Shown here piece after piece: positions 1-6,783 of a DNA stretch of 64,000 nt. Positions within the stretch are counted from its first letter, which is position 1. Every line of letters begins with the position of its first letter. Source of the stretch: Holophagaceae bacterium (GTDB lineage Bacteria; Acidobacteriota; Holophagae; Holophagales; Holophagaceae); NCBI GenBank assembly GCA_016720465.1, contig JADKKO010000003.1, positions 1 to 64,000 of the forward strand, written 5' to 3'. The position numbers and the translations under genes are program-made. The notes under the pieces were generated by a model. That model was not told the origin of the DNA. It worked only from the letters and a program-made list of their open reading frames with translations, and ran no database searches.

Positions 1-138
1 ATGATGGCGCTGCATTGAACAAAGGTCGTGCAGCATGATATCGCGCAATCAGCGAATGCCGACCGACGCCCGTGCGACGACTGATGAGGTAGGCCCTAAC
101 GTGGCCGCAGAACCGATTCTGAATTAAAGGAGAACCTG
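1..138. other. left edge of the window, distal part of cassette 5
   Basis: No ORF of convincing quality is seen here. A degenerate attC end could be imagined around 88-100 (ggtaggc next to cctaac), but it does not match the GTTRRRY core and no partner is visible. The stretch probably belongs to the 3' part of the cassette carrying the 35-aa peptide. Confidence 0.3.
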
Positions 139-246
139 TCATATTATGACGCTCAGATAGAAAGAGACGAGACCGAGACCAAGAATGATGATCAGCAGGA
201 ACCTAAAAGGACCAATCAGAACGATCAATCTTTCAAGGTTACTCAT
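139..246 (-). CDS. small membrane peptide of an integron cassette (35 aa)
   Basis: A short ORF encodes MSNLERLIVL followed by a continuous hydrophobic stretch rich in Ile, Leu, Val and Phe (about residues 8-34), so a single membrane-spanning peptide. A purine-rich GGCGGAG lies 7-8 bases before the ATG, a good ribosome binding site. It reads leftward like the other cassette genes and starts 28 bases beyond the attC at 274-372, so it sits where the fifth cassette's gene should begin. No family is recognised. It may be a toxin-like or stress peptide, but nothing in the sequence proves that. The cassette's own attC is not visible before the window edge. Confidence 0.5.
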   Translation of the reverse strand: MSNLERLIVLIGPFRFLLIIILGLGLVSFYLSVII

Positions 247-273
247 GCCAGAACTCCGCCTTGGAACAGTGCA

Positions 274-372
274 GCCTAACGAACAAAGTTAACCGGCCCA
301 ACCGAGAGCCGGAAATCTAAAGCATGAAGGTGGTCGCGCACGGTTGGGTCCGGGTTGAACGAGAGGTTAGGC
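274..372 (-). repeat. attC site A (99 bp), recombination site of cassette 4
   Basis: The site begins with GCCTAAC and ends with GTTAGGC, the R'' and R' core boxes. Inside are the inner complementary pair AGTTAACC / GGTTGAAC and a longer imperfect palindrome (CGGCCCAACCG / CGGTTGGGTCCG). This is the imperfect inverted repeat expected of an attC folded for integrase recognition. The stop codon of the 142-aa cassette gene lies inside the right core box. It is of the short class, like site D. Confidence 0.92.
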
Positions 373-795
373 GTCAATGTCGATTTGGCATAAGACAAAA
401 ATCAAATAATTCGGGGATCTCCATGGTCGCCTTAATATGATTTTTTTAAATCTCTTACCATTTCGATTTTTAAAGTAAGAGAGTTCTCCCTTAAGTTGAT
501 AAAGAGTCATTACATCTTCATGTCCAGTAAGCACTGTCATTGTAACGCTTCGACCAACCTTCTTTCCATTGATTTGATAGACTTGAGCATTACTGTCTTT
601 TAGCTCACCGGAGATCGTTCCATTAGGTTTGAATTCGATGACGCCTGTTCCTTTAGGCCCAACGAGGTGTGATGTACCAAGCGATAACACAACAAACGAC
701 CAATTGTTCGATGTCTGGTTTTGTGCAATTGATTGTGGACCCGCCAATGCTAAGGTCATGCAAATTATGCTGCTGGGTAATTTTGTTGGATTCAC
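367..795 (-). CDS. cassette 4 gene: secreted hypothetical protein (142 aa)
   Basis: The protein begins with a basic N-terminus and a hydrophobic core (about residues 8-24, ending AQNQ), a plausible signal peptide, so export is expected. The rest resembles a small beta-rich domain with many Gly, Thr and Ser residues (GTISGELKDSNAQVYQING). No family is recognised. It starts with GTG only 8 bases past attC B and its TAA stop overlaps the R'' box of attC A, the tight fit typical of an integron cassette. Base composition is clearly less GC-rich than the chromosomal genes, which fits horizontal origin. Confidence 0.75.
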   Translation of the reverse strand: MNPTKLPSSIICMTLALAGPQSIAQNQTSNNWSFVVLSLGTSHLVGPKGTGVIEFKPNGTISGELKDSNAQVYQINGKKVGRSVTMTVLTGHEDVMTLYQLKGELSYFKNRNGKRFKKIILRRPWRSPNYLIFVLCQIDIDA

Positions 796-802
796 CGCTG
801 AC

Positions 803-925
803 GCCTAACGAACAAAGTTAACCGACCCGACCGTGAGCCGGGTGTTGAGTGGAGACGAGATATCCGAATGCCCGAAGGAGCTTGCAGCAACCCACGGTTG
901 GGTCCGGTTGAACGAGAGGTTAGGC
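803..925 (-). repeat. attC site B (123 bp), recombination site of cassette 3
   Basis: GCCTAAC and GTTAGGC core boxes bound the site, with the same inner boxes and palindromic arms as the other attC sites. It differs from sites A and D by about 24 extra bases in the centre, which contain gagatatccgaatgccc. It is nearly identical to site C. Confidence 0.92.
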
Positions 926-949
926 TGAGTACTGGACTGGTTTTGCGAC

Positions 950-1159
950 ATGTACCGACTCGATGAAATTTTTGACGCGACTACGGGAGAACGAATGATG
1001 GCCGACTTAAATGAAGATCGTGCCCACATGATACGACCAAAATACCAACTGACGACCGATGCCAGTGAGACGCCGGACGATGTTGGCCATGACGTGACCG
1101 CCGAAATTGGAAAGATCAAAGGAGCAGCTTTTGAAATTTGGACGCTACCAACCGCATGA
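950..1159 (+). CDS. possible cassette 3 gene, reverse orientation (69 aa)
   Basis: This ORF begins MYRLDEIFDATTGERMM, is acidic with a balanced residue composition and fits inside the cassette bounded by attC B and attC C. It reads toward intI, opposite to the usual cassette direction, so it would need its own promoter. A competing ORF on the other strand (805-1119) runs through the whole attC B and has a Ser/Arg/Pro-biased composition typical of a shadow frame. No family is recognised. The cassette may also be non-coding. Confidence 0.4.
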   Translation: MYRLDEIFDATTGERMMADLNEDRAHMIRPKYQLTTDASETPDDVGHDVTAEIGKIKGAAFEIWTLPTA

Positions 1160-1189
1160 ATCGTATTGCCAGAGATCTGCCCGCTTGCA

Positions 1190-1312
1190 GCCTAACGAAC
1201 AAAGTTAACCGGCCCGACCGTGAGCCGAGTGTTGAGTGGAGATGAGATATCCGAATGCCCATAGGAGCTTGCAGCAACCCACGGTTGGGTCCGGTTGAAC
1301 GAGAGGTTAGGC
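1190..1312 (-). repeat. attC site C (123 bp), recombination site of cassette 2
   Basis: GCCTAAC and GTTAGGC core boxes, with long-class central sequence almost identical to site B (gagatgagatatccgaatg). The near identity of B and C indicates recent duplication or a shared source array. Confidence 0.92.
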
Positions 1313-1594
1313 AGAGATGGGGGCATTGGTTTTTGAACCATTGAACGAGAATACCGATCGAGCTTGACGAAACGATGCCAGAAACCCTGCCCCGTGCCTA
1401 GGAGCCGACGCGATGGCTGATGTACGGAAGAATGATCCCCTGCTTCCGAGCGGAACGGACCAATCGGGGCCTAGCGGAACCGCGGGAACCGAAACCGTGT
1501 ACTGTGGCGGGCCCAATGACCATGTATGGCCAGGAGAAAGGTGCCTCGCTCCGCGATGGCCGAATGACCGCCGTTGAGCAAGAAGCTGGAACAC
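1307..1594 (-). CDS. questionable cassette 2 ORF (95 aa)
   Basis: The ORF reads in the canonical cassette direction, starts 35 bases past attC D and stops inside the attC C core box, which is the expected layout. However, its composition (many Ser, Arg, Pro and Gly, few acidic residues) looks like a shadow frame. On the opposite strand, positions 1413-1577 encode a 54-aa ORF beginning MADVRKNDPLLPSG with a more protein-like composition. Either strand, or neither, may be expressed. No family is recognised. Confidence 0.3.
   Translation of the reverse strand: MFQLLAQRRSFGHRGARHLSPGHTWSLGPPQYTVSVPAVPLGPDWSVPLGSRGSFFRTSAIASAPRHGAGFLASFRQARSVFSFNGSKTNAPISA
1413..1577 (+). CDS. alternative cassette 2 ORF, reverse orientation (54 aa)
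   Basis: Reading the + strand from the ATG at 1413 gives a 54-residue peptide beginning MADVRKNDPLLPSG and ending APRWPNDRR, with two cysteines. It lies wholly inside the cassette between attC C and attC D but points toward intI. No clear ribosome binding site is seen. It is offered as the alternative to the 95-aa ORF on the other strand. Confidence 0.25.
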   Translation: MADVRKNDPLLPSGTDQSGPSGTAGTETVYCGGPNDHVWPGERCLAPRWPNDRR

Positions 1595-1628
1595 AAAATC
1601 AATTTTGACAAAGATCCTGATCGTTGGC

Positions 1629-1727
1629 GCCTAACGAACAAAGTTAACCGGCCCGACCGTGAGCCGACTGTTTAAAGCATGATGGCAGCAACCCACGGTT
1701 GGGTCCGGGTTGAACGAGAGGTTAGGC
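1629..1727 (-). repeat. attC site D (99 bp), recombination site of cassette 1
   Basis: Same core boxes (GCCTAAC and GTTAGGC) and palindromic arms as the other three sites, in the 99-bp short class shared with site A. It lies directly downstream of the DUF6869-like gene, whose stop codon is 11 bases away. Confidence 0.92.
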
Positions 1728-1737
1728 CGAGGACAAA

Positions 1738-2097
1738 TCATTGTTGGGCCTTTTGAACTCTTGACCAGATTGAGTCTGGGGTAGAGCTTTGCCAGACTCC
1801 TCGCAAAATCCGCTTGAAAGTCTCATTTCTTGCAGCTTCTCGTTCAACGGAGCTTATGAATTCAGCACCATGCATGGATAAAAGGGTTTCCAGCAGCCCA
1901 GCCCCAAGCATTGAGATCTGTTTATCTTTGAGGGTTCTGCCTGATATTTCGAGCAAGAAATCCCAAACGAGTTTTGGAGATTCTCTCACCCAATCGTCGA
2001 GTAGTTCGTCGGCGAAGAATCGACTTTCAGCTCTGCCCATTCCTGTACTTGGAAGACACAGCCAAAAATCAACCAATTGAGCAGGTGTCGGATCCAT
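1738..2097 (-). CDS. cassette 1 gene: DUF6869-like protein (119 aa)
   Basis: The sequence carries the pattern I associate with the DUF6869 family: an N-terminal helix with FWL, a pair GLLETLLSMHG, then a VEREA helix and a closing RGVWQ...IWSRVQ. The function of that family is not known. The ATG lies 4 bases from the attI junction, so translation signals must come from the attI side, as is usual for the first cassette. Being first in the array, it should receive the most transcription if a cassette promoter is present. Base composition is lower in GC than the chromosome. Confidence 0.7.
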   Translation of the reverse strand: MDPTPAQLVDFWLCLPSTGMGRAESRFFADELLDDWVRESPKLVWDFLLEISGRTLKDKQISMLGAGLLETLLSMHGAEFISSVEREAARNETFKRILRGVWQSSTPDSIWSRVQKAQQ

Positions 2098-2372
2098 GGC
2101 GCCTAACTATGTATTGTGCGGAGGTGGAAAAGGGGGTGGTGGTTCGTATAAACCGGGAGGGGGGGCTCCGGGGAGGGAGGTGGTTGGGTACGGTGCGGTT
2201 GTGATGGGCGAACTCGGCGGGGGGCTTGACAGGCGAAAAAAAGGCGATAGATTGTGTTGTCCCTTATCTTTTGTGACTGTTGGAGCTGTCCGGAGTTTAC
2301 CGCAATAGGTGAACTGCGGTGATTGGAGCGAGACCTGTGTTTGATCTGAATAGGCAGACGGGTGGAAAGCGG
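2098..2372. other. attI-like site and integron control region
   Basis: The junction core GCCTAAC at 2101-2107 (GTTAGGC on the other strand) marks attI, where new cassettes enter. The next 110 bases are strongly G-rich on the + strand (several runs of 4-7 G). A cassette promoter reading leftward is expected here, but I cannot pick one with confidence. The intI promoter lies at the right side of this region. Confidence 0.65.
2226..2253 (+). promoter_or_regulatory. candidate promoter of intI
   Basis: TTGACA at 2226-2231 is a perfect -35 box. With a 16-base spacer, TAGATT at 2248-2253 matches four of six positions of the -10 consensus. It lies about 120 bases before the intI start and points at it. 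A LexA box, which controls intI in many integrons, is not evident. Confidence 0.5.
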
Positions 2373-3521
2373 ATGGAGACCCCTGAGCCGCAACCGCCAA
2401 GGCTCCTGGAGCAATTGCGGGAAAGCCTTCGCATCCGGCATTACAGCCTTCGGACTGAAAAAGCCTATTTCGACTGGGCGCGGCGCTACATCCTCTTCCA
2501 CGGCAAGCGGCACCCCAGGGACATGGGGGCGCCGGAAGTGCAGGCCTTCCTGACCCACCTGGCGGTGGAACGGCAGGTGTCGGCTTCCACGCAGAACCAG
2601 GCCAAGGCCGCCCTGGTCTTCTTGTATCGGCATGTGTTGGACCTGGATCTGCCCTGGCTCGTCGAAGTCATCCATGCCCAGCGCCATCCGCGGCTGCCGG
2701 TGGTGCTCACGCCGAGCGAAGTGCGGGTGCTGCTGGACCAGCTGGAGGGCACCATGGCCCTGGTGGCGCAGCTGCTCTATGGAACGGGGATGCGGCTGAT
2801 GGAGGGCCTGCGCCTGCGGGTGAAGGACGTGGAATTCGAGCGCCGGGAGATCGTCGTGCGGGACGGCAAGGGCGGCAAGGACCGCGTCACCATGCTGCCG
2901 GACCGCCTGGTGGAGCCGCTTCGGGCGCATCTCGAAAAAGTCCGCCTCCTGCACGAGAGCGACCTGGCGGAAGGCTTCGGCGAAGTCTTTCTGCCGGACG
3001 CGCTGGCGGAAAAATTCAAGATCGCGCCCCGGGCCTGGGGTTGGCAGTGGGTCTTCCCATCGAGCCTCCGCTCCGTGGACCCGCGCTCAGGGGCCGTCCG
3101 CCGCCACCACCTGCAGCCTGAAAGCGTGCAGAAAGCCATCCGGCTGGCCGCGCGCAGCGGCGAGATCGTCAAGCCCGTCACCCCGCACGTGCTGCGGCAC
3201 TCCTTTGCCACGCACCTGCTCGCGGCGGGCCACGACATCCGCACGGTCCAGGAGCTGCTGGGGCACAAGGAGGTCGAAACCACCATGATTTATACCCATG
3301 TGCTGAACCGCGGCGGCAAGGGCGTGCCGAGCCCGCTGGACCAGATCTGCGAAACGCCGCTGCCCTACCAATGCCAACGGGAGCCCCGCTTCGGAAACGG
3401 TGAGCCCGGATCTCCCGGATCCCAGGAATTGCCTGGGCTCCCCTTCGCATCGATGGTGCATCCGATGTGGAGAGACACCCTCTTTCCAGATGCGCACGAA
3501 CCCGTTTGCGTTCCCGGTTGA
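2373..3521 (+). CDS. intI: integron integrase IntI
   Basis: This tyrosine recombinase inserts and excises gene cassettes at attI and attC. With ATG 2373 (preceded by GGAAAG) the catalytic residues can be read: Arg in GTGMR (about 141), H-x-x-R in HVLRHSFATHLL (272/275), the later His in LLGHKE (298) and the nucleophile Tyr in MIYTHV (307). The integron-specific extra domain is present: LAEKFKIAPRAWGWQWVFPS followed by DPRSG and RRHH (about 210-245), which separates it from XerC/XerD. The usual end, GVPSPLD, is reached near residue 323, yet the frame continues another 59 residues of unrelated Pro/Gly-rich sequence, perhaps because the normal stop was lost. It is transcribed divergently from the cassettes, as expected. 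Confidence 0.95.
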   Translation: METPEPQPPRLLEQLRESLRIRHYSLRTEKAYFDWARRYILFHGKRHPRDMGAPEVQAFLTHLAVERQVSASTQNQAKAALVFLYRHVLDLDLPWLVEVIHAQRHPRLPVVLTPSEVRVLLDQLEGTMALVAQLLYGTGMRLMEGLRLRVKDVEFERREIVVRDGKGGKDRVTMLPDRLVEPLRAHLEKVRLLHESDLAEGFGEVFLPDALAEKFKIAPRAWGWQWVFPSSLRSVDPRSGAVRRHHLQPESVQKAIRLAARSGEIVKPVTPHVLRHSFATHLLAAGHDIRTVQELLGHKEVETTMIYTHVLNRGGKGVPSPLDQICETPLPYQCQREPRFGNGEPGSPGSQELPGLPFASMVHPMWRDTLFPDAHEPVCVPG

Positions 3522-3811
<290 letters not shown>

Positions 3812-4354
3812 CTACTGGAATTCCACCGGCGGATTGCCCTGCCAGGCGCCGCCCATCAGCATCGTCGTCACGGGGACTTCGGGGGTCTTGACGCCGCGGT
3901 GGCTCATGCAGGTGTGCTCGGCCACCACCTTCACGCCCCAGGCCGCGGGGCAGAGGTGGGTTTTCAGCGCATCGAAGATCTGCCGCGTCATGCGCTCCTG
4001 CACCTGCAGGCGCCAGGCGAAGGCCTGCACCACGCGCACGAGCTTGCTCAGGCCCACGGTGCCGCCCACGCCGGGCACATACCCCACCGTCGCGAGGCCC
4101 TGGAACGGCGCCAGGTGGTGCTCGCAGGTGGAGACGAAGGGGATGCGCGCCAGGATCACGGGCACCGGCGCCAGGGATCCGGGCAGCGCCTGCAGCTCCA
4201 AAGCCAGGTCAACTTCGTAGCCCGCGGTGCGCTCCGCCCAAAACTCCGCCACCCGCCGGGGCGTGGCCGCCAGTTCCGGCGCGTCCGGATCCAGGCCGAA
4301 ACTTTCCAGCAGGGAGCGGATAGCGGCTTCGGCTTGGGATTCGTGGAGAGGCAT
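3812..4354 (-). CDS. folE: GTP cyclohydrolase I
   Basis: FolE converts GTP to 7,8-dihydroneopterin triphosphate, the first step toward folate (and, through QueD, queuosine). At 180 aa it has the normal length of the catalytic part. The zinc ligands are visible: Cys77 and His80 in STCEHHLAPF and Cys149 in EHTCMSHRGV. The motif RVVQAFAWRLQVQERMT is the conserved helix of the family. It is divergent from purM, with 64 bases between the starts, so the two may share regulatory DNA. tgt, which inserts the queuosine precursor, lies elsewhere in the window. Confidence 0.95.
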   Translation of the reverse strand: MPLHESQAEAAIRSLLESFGLDPDAPELAATPRRVAEFWAERTAGYEVDLALELQALPGSLAPVPVILARIPFVSTCEHHLAPFQGLATVGYVPGVGGTVGLSKLVRVVQAFAWRLQVQERMTRQIFDALKTHLCPAAWGVKVVAEHTCMSHRGVKTPEVPVTTMLMGGAWQGNPPVEFQ

Positions 4355-4418
4355 GGGGGAATCCTATGCGAAAATCATAGTGCATTCGATCAACAAACCA
4401 TCAGGTTCTGGGGACTTC
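4355..4418. promoter_or_regulatory. shared folE-purM divergent promoter region
   Basis: Sixty-four bases separate the two divergent starts. A small dyad, CTATG-N7-CATAG (about 4369-4385), lies in an AT-richer patch (gcgaaaatcatag) and may be an operator or part of overlapping -10 elements. No known purine-repressor box is recognised. Confidence 0.35.
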
Positions 4419-5480
4419 ATGAGCGACACCAAAGGCAATTCCAACGAAGTTCCAGGAGTCACCTATGCCGCGTCCGGCGTGGACATCAACCGCCAGGACG
4501 AGGCGTTGCGCCGCATCAAGTCCCATGTGAAGGCGACGAAAACGCCCGGCGTGCTGAGCGATCTGGGGTTGTTCGGCGGGCTGTTCGCGGCGAAGTTCGA
4601 GGAGGCCCGGCCCATCCTGGTGAGCTCCATGGATGGCGTGGGCACCAAGATGAAAGTCGCGCGGCTGGCGAACGTCTGGGACACGGTGGGCCAGGATCTG
4701 GTGAACCACTGCATCAACGACATCCTGGTGCAGGGCGCGCGGCCGCTGTTCTTCCTGGACTACGTCGCGGCGCAGAAACTCGAGCCGGAGATCATCGAGC
4801 AGATCGTCAAGGGCATGGCGGAAGCCTGCAAGGCCACGGGCTGCGCGCTCATCGGCGGCGAGATGGCGGAGATGCCGGGCGTCTACGAGGCCGGCGAAGT
4901 GGACGTGGCGGGCACCATCGTGGGCCTGGTGGATGAATCGGATCTGCTGCCCCGGCTCGGCCAGATGTTCGAAGGCGACGCGCTCATCGCCCTGCCCTCC
5001 AGCGGCCTGCACACCAACGGCTATTCCCTGGCGCGCAAGGTGCTGTTCGAGGTTGAAAAACGCACCGTGGATTCCCTGCTTCCAGCCACGGGAAAAACCG
5101 TCGGCGCCTCCCTGCTGGCGGTGCACCGCTGCTACCTGGACCAGCTCCTGCCCTTCGTGAAGGCCAAACGCATCCGCGGCATGGCCCACATCACCGGCGG
5201 CGGCCTGACGGACAACCTGCCCCGCGTCCTGCCCAAGCACCTGGATGCGGAGATCGACACAAATAGCTGGGAGATTCCTGGCTTATTCCGCCACCTCATC
5301 GAGGCGTCGAAAATGCCCATCGAAGACGCCCGGCGCAGCTTCAACCTGGGCGTGGGCATGGTGCTCATCGCCGGCGAGACCGAAGCCCAGAAGCTGGTGA
5401 TCGAACTGCGGAACGGCGGCGAGCAGGCCTGGATCCTGGGCCGGCTGGCAAAAGGCGGCGGCAAGGTGGTCTATCGTTGA
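4419..5480 (+). CDS. purM: phosphoribosylformylglycinamidine cyclo-ligase
   Basis: PurM (AIR synthetase) closes the imidazole ring in de novo purine synthesis, using ATP. The 353-aa protein from ATG 4419 shows family landmarks: YAASGVDINRQDEAL near the start, SSMDGVGTK, the HCINDILVQGA segment, GCALIGGEMAEMPG and, toward the end, HITGGGLTDNLPRV. The frame is open further upstream, but the homology begins at this ATG. The gene stands alone, divergent from folE, and is followed by the second poly-G block. Confidence 0.96.
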   Translation: MSDTKGNSNEVPGVTYAASGVDINRQDEALRRIKSHVKATKTPGVLSDLGLFGGLFAAKFEEARPILVSSMDGVGTKMKVARLANVWDTVGQDLVNHCINDILVQGARPLFFLDYVAAQKLEPEIIEQIVKGMAEACKATGCALIGGEMAEMPGVYEAGEVDVAGTIVGLVDESDLLPRLGQMFEGDALIALPSSGLHTNGYSLARKVLFEVEKRTVDSLLPATGKTVGASLLAVHRCYLDQLLPFVKAKRIRGMAHITGGGLTDNLPRVLPKHLDAEIDTNSWEIPGLFRHLIEASKMPIEDARRSFNLGVGMVLIAGETEAQKLVIELRNGGEQAWILGRLAKGGGKVVYR

Positions 5481-5818
<338 letters not shown>

Positions 5819-6493
5819 ATGGAACCCAACATCCTGATCGTCGAGGACGAGCCCTCCATCGCGGACACCATCGCCTACGCCCTGAGCACCGAAGGGTTCC
5901 GGCCGAGCCGCACGGGTCTGGGGGAAGCGGCCCTGGCGCTGGTTCTGAAGGGCTCCTTCAAGCTGGTGATCCTGGATGTGGGGCTGCCGGACATCTCCGG
6001 ATTCGAAGTCTGCCGCCGCCTGCGGACCTTCTCGGACCTGCCGGTGATCATGCTCACGGCGCGCTCCGAGGAAGTGGACCGCATCGTGGGTCTGGAGATC
6101 GGCGCCGACGACTACGTGGTGAAACCCTTCAGCCCCCGGGAGCTGGTGGCCCGGGTGCGCGTGATCCTGAGGCGGCTGGACCGCGCCCATCCGCAGGCTT
6201 CCTCCACGGCCTTCCGGGTGGACGAGGCCAGGCACCGCATCGAGTTCCGCGGCCTGGCCCTGGACCTCACGCGCTACGAATTCCGGCTGCTGAAGACGCT
6301 GCTGGCGCACCCGGAGCAGGTGTTCACGCGGAGCCAGCTCCTGGAGCGGGTCTGGCCCGAAGCCGAGGAGAGCGGGGACCGCACCGTGGACACCCACATC
6401 AAGACCCTGCGGGCGAAGCTGCGCACCGTGGACGCCGAAGCCGACCCAATCCAGACGCACCGGGGGCTGGGGTACAGCATTGGCAGGATGTGA
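5819..6493 (+). CDS. creB: response regulator CreB
   Basis: An OmpR-type response regulator of 224 aa. The receiver domain (1-115) has the acidic pair Glu9-Asp10, the phospho-acceptor Asp53 in VILDVGLPD and the Lys in VVKPFSP. The C-terminal winged helix (about 130-222) has the typical RYEFRLLKTL, RSQLLERVW and DRTVDTHIKTLR. The N-terminus (EPNILIVEDEPSIADTI) is characteristic of CreB. ATG 5819 was preferred to the GTG just before it; GAGGAAG supports either. CreC is its likely kinase and creD its classical target, where a matching DNA tag is found. Confidence 0.9.
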   Translation: MEPNILIVEDEPSIADTIAYALSTEGFRPSRTGLGEAALALVLKGSFKLVILDVGLPDISGFEVCRRLRTFSDLPVIMLTARSEEVDRIVGLEIGADDYVVKPFSPRELVARVRVILRRLDRAHPQASSTAFRVDEARHRIEFRGLALDLTRYEFRLLKTLLAHPEQVFTRSQLLERVWPEAEESGDRTVDTHIKTLRAKLRTVDAEADPIQTHRGLGYSIGRM

Positions 6494-6783
6494 GGGAAGC
6501 GATGGCGCGGGGTGAGTCAGGGGTTCAAGTCCCAAGTCTCAAGTCCCAAGTCCTGAGTTCAGAGTCGAGAGTCGAGAGTCGAGAGTCCAAAGACTTAAAA
6601 CTAAAGCCCTAGCGATGAACCTGGACGCGGCCTTCGGCCGCGCGAACAGCAGGTGCGCCAAAGGCGCCGCAAAACCGCTTGAGACTTGAGACTTGGGACT
6701 TGAGACTCAGGGCTTGCGACCCGGGACTTGGGACTTGAGACTCCTGCGCGCAGCGTTCCCCGCGCTATCCTTCCGGAGCGCCC
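6494..6783. repeat. creB-creC spacer with inverted short-word repeat arms
   Basis: The left arm (6526-6597) is built of degenerate units such as caagtccc, aagtctc and gtcgaga. The right arm (6678-6743) is built of their complements (cttgagac, ttgggact). The two could pair into a long imperfect hairpin around a loop containing a ggcggccttcggccgc stem. A spacer of 290 bases is unusual between the genes of a two-component pair. Confidence 0.8.

Noticed and set aside
80..105. A fifth attC site near the left edge
   Set aside because: The ggtaggc and cctaac words there do not match the core consensus and no partner box is visible in the window.
805..1119. A 104-aa ORF on the minus strand in cassette 3
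   Set aside because: Its last third is the attC itself and the composition is Ser/Arg-biased. Kept only as an alternative to the + strand ORF.
274..1727. A CRISPR array as an explanation for the regularly spaced repeats
   Set aside because: Repeats are about 100-123 bases with core boxes and palindromic arms, and the intervals are 264-430 bases with ORFs. That is attC, not CRISPR; no cas genes are present.
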